A stretch of 64,000 bases of DNA, taken from the NCBI GenBank assembly GCA_036971475.1, contig JBAIZL010000006.1, forward strand, positions 135,193,731-135,257,730, written 5' to 3'. A program made the position numbers and the translations under genes. How positions within the stretch are numbered: the first letter of the stretch is position 1; each line of letters starts with the position of its first letter. Positions 10,541 to 21,171 of the stretch are shown in pieces. The notes beneath the pieces were generated by a model. It searched no databases, was not told the origin of the DNA, and worked only from the letters and a program-made list of their open reading frames with translations. This DNA is from Prosapia bicincta (lineage: Eukaryota; Arthropoda; Insecta; Hemiptera; Cercopidae).

Positions 10541-11379
10541 GTATCCTTTAATATATTTATAATAATAGATAAGTATACTAATTCGTAATTATAAAACTGA
10601 AGTAATTCAGTACATGCTTTCGTTTTCACACATCTTATTAGTTTTTGCAGAAAATGTTAAGATAAAGTATTATAGAAGTCTTGCTAAAAACGAATAAATT
10701 GTAGTTAGAGTAGAATCTCCTGTAGTAACAGTAGCTATTAGAATTACAGGTAATATGCTCATGAGTTACAATTTTTTCCTCAGACCCTAAAACTTAGCAT
10801 AAAAAACATCTAGTTACGCAGATAGTAAGCTTTGAATCCCTCTTAATACACATTCTTTGACACAACTTCTTGACTACTGTTGGAACTTTTACTGGATGGC
10901 AAGAAATTACAGTGAAATACCATTATAGTAATTCTCTCCAGTATGGCAGTTATGGTTGTGTAACATATGGATATGAAAAATACGTTTGCCACTGAACGGA
11001 ATCCAATATGAAACAGAATAGAATGTTGATAAAGGCGGTCTAAAATAGTCCATGACCAAGCAAGATGTGGGGCATCAATGATATAGAGCCCAGAGTTTAC
11101 ACGGTATAAATGACATCAGCACGTTCCTGCTTACTTGTTTTGTTTGTTGTATGTGTACCTCTACAGTATATATGTTATCCTCCTTTTTAGCCTTCTCTAT
11201 TTTTCCTAAATCCTCTAAATACAGATGTCATCCAAAACTTTGAGTCAGTAGAGGGTGATCAGGTATGTTGGAGATTTTGTACAGTAACTACGTAACCGTA
11301 TTTTCCGTTGGATCATTCATTATTACAGCGTGTAGTTGTTGTCATCTGTAGAGTGGTGTGTTTTTTGGTTTTATGAGAT
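10541..11379. other. Intron sequence without clear features
   Basis: Start of the 12.1-kb intron 10541-22678. No repeat or coding segment was convincing in this part. Confidence 0.4.
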
Positions 11380-12340
11380 GAGCGGGATAAAAAGAAATGT
11401 CTTACAAAATAATGATAAATTGGAAGCGTTATAATACAAATTCACATCTGAAAAATCAAAACCAAATCGTGGCCGATCTGAACATTCTGAGTTCTACATT
11501 AAGATAAGAACAACTTTAAAAACAAAAGGAATTATAAGAAAATATAGTGCAAGGTGAAATAAAAAGAAAGAAAACTAAAACAGGAAGGTATGAAAAATTG
11601 GAAAAGGTAATGTTACAATGGTTTTGTCAAGCCCATGCCTGTGAATGAGACATTGCTAGCTAAAAAAGCCCAAGAAATCATGAAAGAACTTTAAATTAAT
11701 AATTTTACTGGATCCAGTGGATTGATTAACGGATTTAAAATAAGATATGTTGTCAGATGAGTGGAGAAGCAGAGATAGTAAATGAGGAAGGTTTTGAAAA
11801 GATACTGTTACCACAGATGCTGAAGGATTTCTCTCTGTGTTATTTTTAGTACTAGTGTGCTCAATTAAAAATAGTTAAGAAATACAGAAATTCTCGGTTG
11901 TGAAAAAGTCAAAGTCACAGAGGTTTTTCTATGCGATTACCCTGCATAGCAGTATGGATGGATGACAGGAGAACAATTTGTTTTATGGGTAAAACAGGTC
12001 AATTCAATTTTTCAAAGAAAAAATCGTAAGATCCTTCTACTTATTAATAACTGCCCAGCACATCTAAAAAATATTAGACTAACCAGCATAAAAGTTGTTA
12101 TACACAAGGAATGACGTTTCTGGTTTAACCCATGGACCAAGGGATAAGATTAGTCGTAAAACAGCATTACCATAACTGACTAGTGCAAAGATACTTACGT
12201 GCCATGGAACAAGGTAATCTGCAACATCCTGTAAACATTTTGGATGTTATTAATTATGTTGCTTTGGCATGAAGTGAAGTCCATCCTGAGGTCATTAAAA
12301 ACTATTTCGTAAAAGCGGGTGTCAAATGATCTTTAGTGTG
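11380..12340 (+). pseudogene. pogo/Tigger-type transposase relic
   Basis: Scattered over three frames are pieces of a Tigger-like transposase. An N-terminal helix-turn-helix part is followed by RYEKLEKVMLQWFCQ (about 11590-11635), SGLINGFK (about 11720-11745), the second catalytic region LLLINNCPAHLKN (about 12034-12075, with Asp replaced by Asn), and the C-terminal GNLQHPVNILDVINYVAL-like stretch (12210-12270) ending in EVIKNYFVKAGVK (about 12290-12330). Many stops; an old relic. Confidence 0.6.
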
Positions 12341-12440
12341 CTAGAAAGAATAAATTTTTAAAATAAAAGATTAAAAGAGTTATTCTTTTCAGATTAAATT
12401 GTGGTTTTCTTTTGTTACATTCTGTTACTGTAACAATGTT

Positions 12441-12731
<291 letters not shown>

Positions 12732-12745
12732 TAGGTTAGTTTTGG

Positions 12746-12949
12746 TTGGTAAAGATTATTTAGATTTTTTGGACTAGGAGACTGACAGACTTACCTTGGT
12801 AAGAGTCCACACTGTAGTCTTGAAATAGAAACACATAAAAGCACTTAAACAATGATATATTTCAACCACACTGTGGTCTTTGTCAATCGAAGAGAAAACA
12901 CAAAAAGAAATATATCATTGTTTAAGTGCTTTTATGTGTTTCTATTTCA

Positions 12950-12958
<9 letters not shown>
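12746..12958. repeat. Dispersed repeat X, copy 1, with local inversion
   Basis: The unit GTCTTGAAATAGAAACACAT...TTGTCAATCGAAGAGAAAAC is followed by an inverted copy of its middle (ATATATCATTGTTTAAGTGC). Other copies are at 16340-16500 and 18930-19125, with a diverged one near 55780-55930. On the minus strand it contains GACCAC-loop-GUGGUU followed by GAAAUAUAUC, a hammerhead-like half with a non-standard core. It may be another PLE end. Confidence 0.6.
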
Positions 12959-12980
<22 letters not shown>

Positions 12981-13042
12981 GAAGTTAATATATTACTATG
13001 TAAGTAATTTTATCCACCATTAAGTGCAATAATTTTACCTTG

Positions 13043-13086
13043 AGTGATGAGGTACCTTTCGGTCAATTGACCATTGTCGAATCACT
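13043..13086 (-). ncRNA. PLE-Y hammerhead-like fold
   Basis: Helix I AGUGAU/AUCACU, core UCGACAAU, helix II GGUC-GACC, GAA, helix III AGGUACCU, C at the cleavage position. The core differs from the hammerhead consensus but keeps G5, A6 and A9 and could pair U3 with A8. Confidence 0.45.
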
Positions 13087-13099
13087 GATGCTTCTCTGT

Positions 13100-13859
13100 T
13101 GTAGATGTTCGGTCTGTGAAGTTGACGTTACGCGCACTTTTTCTTGATCTGTGTGTATGATATTTCTATATATAGTATGTCTTCTGTATATGTTGTTTGT
13201 AGATTCATTAAATTGTTGTGTATGTTTTTATAAGTGTGGTATTTTTCTAGTGAGTTTAGTTCTATTGGGTTGTTATTTATTTCAAGTATGGTTAGGTTAT
13301 TTTCGTAATTTGTTATTTCGTGTTTATGGGATATTAGGTGTGCTGCAACATTTGATACTTTAGAATTTTTGTTTTTTAATGCTCTATAATGTTCTTCAAA
13401 TCTTATTTTAAATGTTCTGGTTGTTTTTCCTATGTAAAAAGCGTTACAGTTGTTGCATGTGATTTTGTAAATTCCTGATAGGTTATGTTTTTCTGAATTT
13501 GTTATGTGGTTTGTGTTATTAAGATATTTTATTATTTTGTTGTTTGGTTTGTAAGTTGGAGTGTAGTATTCTTTGTTGTATATATTTGTTATTTTTTCTA
13601 TTTTGTTATTGGTGTATTTATATTTTAGGTAGATTTTTTTATTTTCATTATTTTCGTGTTCAGGTTGTAGTGTTGTGTTTAGGTTTTTTTGTAAATTTAT
13701 TGTATATGTTTTTTATAAGGTGTTTGTTGTATCCATTTTCTATTGCTATTTTTGTAATGTTATCTAATTCTTCATTTAATTTTTGTTTGTTATCCTGTGT
13801 GTATTTTATTGCTTTATTTATCATGTTACTGTAAGTGTTAATTTTATGTGACTTACAAA
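13100..13859 (-). pseudogene. PLE-Y polyprotein C-terminal part, 5'-truncated
   Basis: From 13859 down: a post-RT connecting region (HKINTYSNMINKAIKYTQDN, about 13790-13850, and NGYNKHLIKNIYNKFTKK), then the GIY-YIG endonuclease copy matching 13860-14354. The frame changes between the two parts. The RT itself is absent, as expected for a copy truncated at its 5' end during reverse transcription. Confidence 0.7.
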
Positions 13860-14354
13860 CCAACTTACAAACCAAACAACAAAATAATAAAATATCTTAA
13901 TAACACAAACCACATAACAAATTCAGAAAAACATAACCTATCAGGAATTTACAAAATCACATGCAACAACTGTAACGCTTTTTACATAGGAAAAACAACC
14001 AGAACATTTAAAATAAGATTTGAAGAACATTATAGAGCATTCAAAAACAAAAATTCTAAAGTATCAAATGTTGCAGCACACCTAATATCCCATAAACACG
14101 AAATAACAAATTACGAAAATAACCTAACCATACTTGAAATAAATAACAACCCAATAGAACTAAACTCACTAGAAAAATACCACATTTATAAAAACATACA
14201 CAACAATTTAATGAATCTACAAACAACATATACAGAAGACATACTATATAGAAATATCATACACACAGATCAAGAAAAAGTGCGCGTAACGTCAACTTCA
14301 CAGACCGAACATCTACAACAGAGAAGCATCAGTGATTCGACAATGGTCAATTGA
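13848..14354 (+). CDS. GIY-YIG endonuclease domain of PLE-Y (truncated ORF)
   Basis: An open frame of 168 codons carries a GIY-YIG nuclease: GIYKITCNNC (residues ~33-42) with the Cys-x2-Cys typical of Penelope endonucleases, FYIGKTTR (~45-52), the conserved Arg in KIRFEEH, a central His in AAHLISHKHE, and the Glu in LNSLEKYHIY. It is intact but is only the C-terminal part of a PLE protein, truncated at the palindrome centre, so the start codon is incidental. In full PLEs this domain nicks target DNA to prime reverse transcription. The hammerhead-like fold overlaps its end. Confidence 0.75.
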   Translation: MTYKPTYKPNNKIIKYLNNTNHITNSEKHNLSGIYKITCNNCNAFYIGKTTRTFKIRFEEHYRAFKNKNSKVSNVAAHLISHKHEITNYENNLTILEINNNPIELNSLEKYHIYKNIHNNLMNLQTTYTEDILYRNIIHTDQEKVRVTSTSQTEHLQQRSISDSTMVN

Positions 14355-14374
14355 CCGAAAGGTACCTCATCACT
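14331..14374 (+). ncRNA. PLE-Y hammerhead-like fold
   Basis: Sense to the GIY-YIG frame and overlapping its last codons. Helix I AGUGAU/AUCACU, core UCGACAAU, helix II GGUC-GACC, GAA, AGGUACCU, C. Mirror copy of 13043-13086. Confidence 0.45.
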
Positions 14375-14439
14375 CAAGGTAAAATTATTGCACTTAATGG
14401 TGGATAAAATTACTTACATAGTAATATATTAACTTCATA

Positions 14440-15417
14440 TAGTCAGTGCAACGGAAAAACAATGGATAACGTTAAATATCAAGAATATATATATATATGT
14501 TTTTCCCCTTGTTCCTTGCTCAGACGTTTCTTTCAAGGCGTACATCTGTTTTGAAATTTATCTGTTTATTTTAGCATGCCAATAATACATTTTGCTTTGG
14601 TACAATCTTGCCTGTTAGTCCTTTTAGTTAGTTTTCCAGTAACTGTTTGAATGTTATCTTTGAGCTGCAGATACTAAGTAAGAGTCGAAGCACAAACTTT
14701 GAAGTTATATCATAATGAATGGCTTGATTAGTGATAATGAAGTTTGGTTAATGAAGACGCTTTGTGTCAATTACTTAGATGTATTGAAATTATAATTATT
14801 TGCCCATTGACAGTGGCCAAATTCATTAGACCCCAAAAAACCTTTCGAGTAACAAAATATTTATTTGTCATTCCGTCCTCAACATGAGTTTAATTTTTTG
14901 TTCTGTTGTAGAAAGTTATATCCTGTTTGTATGCATCACTGGTTGTTTCATCTATTGTATCATTTAAATGAATTGTGGATAGAACGATTACAGTTTTCTT
15001 CGCTGTACTGTTTCTGTATGCAACTGATGTAGCTTTGTTTGGTTCTTGCCCCAAAAAAATGTGAACTACTGCAATGATGGCCCCCTTCTATTTTTGTGGC
15101 TTCTGGAGGTAACTATGGCCTGTATAGTAAAAAAATATATAAAACTCTATGTACACAAGATGATGAAACAGCACAAAGAATTTAAAAAAACTACTTCATA
15201 AATAATATAAATATGTAGAAAAAACTAGTAGGAGTACACACACAATGAGTACTAAGTGACACTAAGAGTCGTGTAATTGCAACTAGACTAATGCAGATAT
15301 AGGGTTTATTTTTACTCCCTCCTGCTACAGTAAGGTCATCGAGGAAATCAGCATATATCCGATCACAGACATATAAAAAAAGGATAATATGAAGTATTAA
15401 TATTTTTACAGAAAAAA

Positions 15418-15420
<3 letters not shown>
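14440..15420. other. Intron stretch, mostly unassigned
   Basis: 14440-14490 repeats the PLE-Y tail (AGTCAGTGCAACGG..AACAATGGATAACG). GTGGCCAAATTCATTAGACC near 14813 resembles a Tc1-type terminal sequence, but no partner or coding remnant was found. Confidence 0.35.
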
Positions 15421-15471
<51 letters not shown>

Positions 15472-15596
15472 GTTAATATATTACTATGTAAGCAATTTTT
15501 GCATAATATTGCAATTTGAAAAATTGCTTACATAGTAATATATTAACTTCATAAAGTCAGTGCAACGGAAAAACAATGGATAACGTTAAATATCAA

Positions 15597-15648
<52 letters not shown>

Positions 15649-15690
15649 TGATATTTAACATTATCCATTGTTTTTCCGTTGCACTGACTT
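15421..15690. repeat. (TA)n and nested PLE-Y tail palindromes
   Basis: 15466-15552 is a small palindrome of the PLE-Y terminal sequence. 15553-15602 (AGTCAGTGCAACGG to TATCAAG) is repeated inverted at 15645-15690 with (TA)n as the loop. Confidence 0.8.
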
Positions 15691-15756
15691 TATGAAGTTA
15701 ATATATTACTTATGTGAGTAATTTTATCCACCATTAAGTGCAATAATTTTACCTTG

Positions 15757-15799
15757 AGTGATGAGGAACCTTTCGGTCGTAGACCATTGTCGAATCACT
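15757..15799 (-). ncRNA. PLE-Y hammerhead-like fold
   Basis: AGUGAU/AUCACU, UCGACAAU, GGUC-UAC-GACC, GAA, AGGUUCCU, C. The loops differ from the 13-kb copies while the paired bases are kept. Confidence 0.45.
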
Positions 15800-16218
15800 G
15801 ATTTTTCTCTGCTGTGGATGCTACGTCCGTGAAGCCGGTGTTTGTTGACGTCACGCGCACTACATAGGAAAAACAACCAGAACATTTAAAATAAGATTTG
15901 AAGAACATTATAGAGCATTCAAAAACAAAAATTCTAAAGTATCAAATGTTGCAGCACACCTAATATCCCATAAACACGAAATAACAAATTACGAAAATAA
16001 CCTAACCATACTGGAAATAAATAACAACCCAATAGAACTAAACTCACTAGAAAAATACCACATTTATAAAAACATACACAACAACTTAATGAATCTACAA
16101 ACAACATATACAGAAGACATACTATACAGAAATATCATACACACAGATCAAGAAAAAGTGCGCGTAACGTCAACAAACACCAGCTTCACGGACGTAGCAT
16201 CCACAGCAGAGAAAAATC

Positions 16219-16261
16219 AGTGATTCGACAATGGTCTACGACCGAAAGGTGCCTCATCACT
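16219..16261 (+). ncRNA. PLE-Y hammerhead-like fold
   Basis: AGUGAU/AUCACU, UCGACAAU, GGUC-UAC-GACC, GAA, AGGUGCCU, C. Confidence 0.45.
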
Positions 16262-16339
16262 CAAGGTAAAATTATTGCACTTAATGGTGGATAAAATTAC
16301 TCACATAAGTAATATATTAACTTCATATATATATATATA

Positions 16340-16518
16340 TAGATTTTTTGGACTGACAGACTTACCTTGGTAAGAGTCCACTCTGTAGTCTTGAAATAGA
16401 AACACATAAAAGCACTTAAACCATGATATATTTCAACCACACAGTGGTCTTTGTCAATCGAAGAGAAAACACAAAAAGAAATATGAGAGAATGAAATAAA
16501 ATAATGAATTAAAAAAAA

Positions 16519-16562
<44 letters not shown>
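16340..16562. repeat. Repeat X copy 2, poly(A) and (TA)n
   Basis: Repeat X at 16340-16500 (TCTTGAAATAGAAACACATA to GAAGAGAAAACAC), followed by a poly(A) run at about 16508-16536 and (TA)n. Confidence 0.75.
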
Positions 16563-16571
<9 letters not shown>

Positions 16572-16975
16572 GTTCCATCTTCACGTGAGCTACTAGTTTT
16601 CACTAGACAATTATAAATATTTATAAACTTGCCTATAGTAGCACTTACTTATATTTGTTGATTCCATCTTCACGTGAGCTACTAGTTTTCACTAGACAAT
16701 TATAAATATTTATAAACTTGCCTATAGTAGCACTTACTTATATTTGTTGATTCCATCTTCACGTGAGCTACTAGTTTTCACTAGACAATTATAAATATTT
16801 ATAAACTTGCCTATAGTAGCACTTACTTATATTTGTTGATTCCATCTTCACGTGAGCTACTAGTTTTCACTAGACAATTATAAATATTTATAAACTTGCC
16901 TATAGTAGCACTTACTTATATTTGTTGACAAATATAAATAAGTGCTACTATAGGCAAGTTATAAATATTTATAAC
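16562..16975. repeat. Minisatellite, four 89-bp units with an inverted end
   Basis: The phrase TTCCATCTTCACGTGAGCTA begins at 16573, 16662, 16751 and 16840, exactly 89 bp apart. After the fourth unit the second half of the unit returns in inverse orientation at 16927-16970 (AAATAAGTGCTACTATAGGC). Confidence 0.95.
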
Positions 16976-17164
16976 TGTTTAGTAAAAATATATGTTTAAA
17001 AATCTGTGAGAATGAAGTTTTATCTTGCCACATCACTAAGGGTTAAATCATCACTTATTGTGAGAAGTACATTAAGATAGAAATAACAAATGTTGAAACT
17101 ATTAATATACTCAACTTTATTTCTGTTAGGAATATTTCTGTATGTTTAAGTACAGTTTTCTGCA

Positions 17165-17325
17165 ATGCCTAACGATTCAATATTCTCCCCTGTTGACATG
17201 TTTCGGAGTAACTCCATTTTCATAATTTAAATTGTACTCGGTCTTTTGATTTAATTTTTGAAAATGGAGTTACTCTGAAACGCGTCAACAAAGGAGAATA
17301 TTGAATCGTTATGAAGGGCAGAAAA
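17165..17325. repeat. Inverted repeat of family Z (PLE-like end)
   Basis: AACGATTCAATATTCTCCCC..GTTGAC is mirrored by GTCAAC..GGAGAATATTGAATCGTT. The plus-strand right half reads UUGAAAAU, GGAG-UUA-CUCU, GAA, ACGCGU, C, a hammerhead-like order with a degraded helix I. A diverged single copy is at about 31335-31380. Confidence 0.5.
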
Positions 17326-17984
17326 CTCAAACATATATAATAACAAATATCTTAACTTAATTGTAGTGGTTTTAAGTTCTTGTATTGTATTTCAAATAGA
17401 AAATTTGAGCGTTTGTATACTCCAAACAAAACATGAAAATTGATAAAGTTTAACCTTCATTCAGTATAGTTTTGATTTGAAATAAGAATTTATAAAACAA
17501 ATTAGTGAAAATGAGGAAGCTGCTGGAAGTTATCAAAATATTGTGTTTAGCACAGGGTGCATAATCTATTTAATAATGGGCAAAGCTCTCTGTGATTAAG
17601 CATCCTTAAGATGTTTTGTTGCAGGAATGGTTTATAAGTAATATAACCTACATACATAAGGTTACAAGATTGTATGCTTGAGAAGAAGATTAATAGGAGT
17701 TCATGACACTTATACAACTAGAACAATGTCAAATAAATGTTTGGAGGTCTTAAAACCAGCTAGTTGACTAATGGGTTGATTTCCACTAATTAACCATTTG
17801 AAATTAAAAGTTTCTGTTACCCCAAAACTAGTTTTCATGAATTTAGTATTTTTTCATCATATTATTTAACATATGTAAAATATATTTTAGTCTATGACTG
17901 ATTTTGAACTTAGCCTATAAGATCAACACAATCTGAGATGTGAATTAGAACAAACACCAACAGTACAACAACAAAAAATATTAA

Positions 17985-18326
17985 ATGGCTTTCAGATGCA
18001 ATTCAAAAACAAAGTGTAAGTCGCGGCAACATTACACTACAACATTTTATGAATATTTACTCTACTTCCAGCCTAAGAAAAAACTTTATTATATTTCTTC
18101 AACTTTTGAATCAGATTTATATTCTACTTGTCCAGTTATGTACGTAATTGGAAGGAAGGGAATTCCATATATTATTGATAACTTTGAAATGGAGCATTGT
18201 GATATTAATGTTCCTGAGGTTTCAATACACATCTTGAATCAACTTGATATGATCCTTTTTAATGGTATTTATCTATTTAAATATATAAATTCAGTATGTA
18301 GATCACATATAGATATTATTAAGTAA
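17985..18326 (+). CDS. 113-codon ORF, possible FLYWCH-like fragment
   Basis: It begins MAFRCNSKTKCKSRQH, which resembles the C-terminal WRC...CKAR half of a FLYWCH/MULE-type zinc finger. MYVIGRKGIPYIIDNFEMEH further on could be the start of a second one. The similarity is weak. The ORF lies in the first long intron, next to a PLE-C terminal fragment, and could be a piece of a Mutator-like transposon or a chance frame. Confidence 0.25.
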   Translation: MAFRCNSKTKCKSRQHYTTTFYEYLLYFQPKKKLYYISSTFESDLYSTCPVMYVIGRKGIPYIIDNFEMEHCDINVPEVSIHILNQLDMILFNGIYLFKYINSVCRSHIDIIK

Positions 18327-18339
18327 GTTTTTACAAATT

Positions 18340-18870
18340 TATAAAATAAATTAAGGTTTGGATAGTCATAAACTAATGTAAAAGTGATTACTTAAGTTTC
18401 ACCGAACACAATGAACTACAAAATTCCAAACATATAAATACTTAGCATATTAATTTGTAACACTGTTCTCTTTTACCTTTAAGCAATTAAAGGTAACCTT
18501 CTTTTGCTAAACTAACAAATACATAGCCTATAAAAATGGATACAAACATATCTTGATAGACATCATAATACGCTAAAAACATCATATACATAATCCAACA
18601 CAAAAATACATATCATGACAACACATCACAAAAATTCTTTCTCATTCTGCAAACTTAAATACAAAGTAGCATTTAAAACATACAACACAGCTAAAAAACA
18701 CCTACATAGTACAAAAACACACCAAATCATACACGACAGGTCAGGCATATACAAGATCACATGCAATGACTGCTTCAGCTTTTACAGGTCAAACAGAGAG
18801 AGACTTTATCACACGATAGAAGGAACATATAAAAGACATAAAATAACACACCCCAAATTAAGTTTTACCT
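18340..18870 (+). mobile_element. PLE-C terminal fragment and GIY-YIG remnant
   Basis: 18355-18425 carries the PLE-C terminal phrase GATAGTCATAAACTAATG. From 18615 a frame contains HDRSGIYKITCNDC, a GIY motif with the Cys-x2-Cys insert, then a frameshifted YIG half, ending in (CA)n at 18866-18905. A decayed 3' part of a PLE. Confidence 0.6.
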
Positions 18871-19169
18871 CACACACACACACACACATACACACACACA
18901 CACATATATATATTTTTTAGGTTAGTTTTGGTTGGTAAAGATTATATAGATTTTTTGGACTAGGAGACTGACAGACTTACCTTGGTAAGAGTCCACTCTG
19001 TAGTCTTGAAATAGAAACACATAAAAGCACTTAAACAATGATATATTTCAACCACACAGTGGTCTTTGTCAATCGAAGAGAAAACACAAAAAGAAATATG
19101 AGAGAATGAAATAAAATAAATATAAATTATATATTGTAAATTCAAGTTATTCAATATATACAAGTTACT

Positions 19170-19225
<56 letters not shown>

Positions 19226-19269
19226 AATACTTGTATATATATATATATATATATATATATACAAATACT

Positions 19270-19311
<42 letters not shown>

Positions 19312-19335
19312 AGTTATATATATATATATATAGAA
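18866..19335. repeat. (CA)n, repeat X copy 3 and phased (TA)n blocks
   Basis: (CA)n at 18866-18905; repeat X at 18930-19125; then (TA)n interrupted at regular places by CAAATACTTG and CAAGT (19162-19335), giving a nested palindromic pattern. Confidence 0.85.
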
Positions 19336-19600
19336 CACACCCCACGCATACAGCGATATAGACACTAATCTAAAAATCCTTCACTACATCAAAAAAGCAA
19401 CAAACTGAACTCAACAGAAGACTATGTGATATAAAACCACTATAAAATATTATTAACATTAAACATTGTGTATACAGTGCAGTGGCTGTAGAGACTCTAT
19501 ATATACTCTACCTTGCTACTTTGTGAACCCATATTTCAAACTTTTATTTCTTCTGACACTTGCAATAACGCTTGTGTTCAGAACATATTCACGACTTATA

Positions 19601-21171
19601 CAGTAAAACCTGTTTTAGCCGGAATCTATTTGGACCAGCATTATTTTCGAGGATGACATGTTGCATTATCCATAAATAACAAAATTTGCCTGTTATAAGG
19701 CTTCATTGAGTCATTCAAATTTTGAAGCCAATTTTCCATAATGGCTGACGTCATCCACGCCTTCTTGTTAGCATGCCATTGAACTGGTAACTGGCCTACA
19801 TTTATGAAACATCAGGGATTCCATGATTTCCCAATTATCAAAGGTTTTTCTAATTTTCTATCTGCTAAACCGCAAACTAAAACTTTAAGCTTTTCTTTTG
19901 ACTGCTTACCTCCCATACATTTTTCATTTTTAAAATTTAAAGCCTAATTTGGGAGAGGTCTAAAAAACAAACCCGACTTGTCATAGTTTCCAATATTTTT
20001 GGCTTCATAACCAACTGTTAATTTACAAACCTTATGCTTCCAACCATCAACTGTTTCCTGGTTAACTTCTTTTGCTTCACCACAAATTTGATTGAAAGAA
20101 ATTGAATGTATGGATTGAAATCTTTCTAACCATCCATTCGAGGCTTTGAATGTTGTGTTCCCTAGCTTAGCAGCAATTGACTTAGCTTGTTCTTGTAATA
20201 TTGAACCTGAGATTGGAAGATTCTTGGTTCGCGCTTTTGTAAACCATTTAAATAAAGTTCTGTCAATTTCTATATTTGTGCATGTATTTTGCCTTTTAGA
20301 AGGAAGTGGTCTCTTGCCTTTCAACCAATCTTCTTCTATTTGTTCTTTGCTTTTCAAAATTCCACAAATCTGTGTTTTACCACATTTGTATTTATCAGAT
20401 AATTGTTTCACGTTTAATTTTCCACTAAGTTCGATAACATCGATTTTTTCTTTCAAAGTTAATGTCTGGCATCCTATGTTTTTTCTTGACATTTTTACAA
20501 TAAGCCTACTACAGCAAAGTACACTACACACTTTTGATTACTTAATTGAAGTGACTGTACAAAACAAAAAAAGAGACTAAACCATGAATAGCCCGTACTG
20601 TTTACGCAGTAAGTAAGTCAACCTATTTGCTGCAAGATGTAACCGGCCTGTACTGTTCACAATACAGTGGAGTACTGAACTTGGATTTGAACACTTGAGA
20701 GGAACGAATGCTTACTTACCATCATCATGTGTTATCATAAACTGTGGATGTTTATACACCATCAGCTACACGTACACAGCAGGCTGATAAGCGGGAGGGG
20801 TAGAGGAGGGTCAATGTGCATGACTTTGCAAAGCATTCTCAGAATTCAATACAGTACGATCCGTCACAAATAAACAGAAAGATCTGTGCATTTTGCCATA
20901 GTACAAAATAGATTATAAAGTGTATCTCATCTAACCTAAGTCATTGTAATCTTTATTTTTTACAGTATATATGTTATCAGACGTTTCCTGCTTTTGCAGA
21001 CCTAAAATGTAGTAAATACGTAATACTCATCCTCTTTTCTATTCCGCTTCTGCATTAGACAGTATTTGCCTTATGAAGGTTAATCAATAAGTGACAGTCG
21101 GGACTTTTTAAAGTTTCCGAGCTAGGCAGGATTCCGCCTAACACAGGGTCCGTCTAAGACGGGTTTCACTG
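19601..21171 (-). mobile_element. pogo/Tigger DNA transposon, internally deleted
   Basis: The inverted ends start CAGTAAAACCTGTTTTAGCC (19601) and, from the right, CAGTGAAACCCGTCTTAGAC (21171). They are flanked by the TA duplication expected for this group (19599-19600, 21172-21173). 1571 bp against about 2.4 kb for complete relatives. Confidence 0.85.
19650..20492 (-). pseudogene. Tigger/CENP-B-type transposase
   Basis: Starts MSRKNIGCQTLTLKEKID at 20492. It has a CENP-B-like N-terminal helix-turn-helix (LSDKYKCGKTQICGILKSK), a second HTH domain (ASNGWLERFQSIHS), then the first catalytic Asp in NYDKSGLFFRPLP. In the same frame, after a TAG near 19946, it continues with CMGGKQSKEKLKVLVCG and, after a TGA, LPVQWHANKKAWMTS and LLFMDNATCHP (second Asp, about 19655-19690). 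The third acidic residue and the C-terminus are lost where the left inverted end begins. Confidence 0.8.

Larger units (their letters stand above)
12979..14439. mobile_element. PLE-Y palindrome: two 5'-truncated copies in opposite orientation
   Basis: Arm 12979-13560 is the reverse complement of 13860-14439. Each arm holds the GIY-YIG end of a PLE and its 3' terminal sequence. The minus-oriented copy is longer and continues through 13561-13859 into the region between RT and endonuclease. Both outer ends stop at TATGAAGTTAATATATTAC next to (TA)n. Confidence 0.85.
15691..16327. mobile_element. PLE-Y derivative with 170-bp inverted ends
   Basis: 15691-15861 and 16157-16327 are inverted copies of the PLE-Y end. 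The centre 15862-16160 encodes the second half of the GIY-YIG domain (from YIGKTTR to YRNIIHTDQEK) on the plus strand, nearly identical to 14000-14280. The first part with the GIY motif is missing. It looks like a deletion derivative of the palindrome at 12979-14439. Confidence 0.8.

Noticed and set aside
13151..13834. Plus-strand Phe/Leu/Cys-rich ORFs resembling membrane proteins
   Set aside because: They are the antisense strand of the PLE-Y GIY-YIG frame; hydrophobicity is a by-product of the AT-rich complement.
16562..16975. CRISPR-like array
   Set aside because: Units are contiguous 89-bp repeats with no unique spacers, and the genome is eukaryotic.
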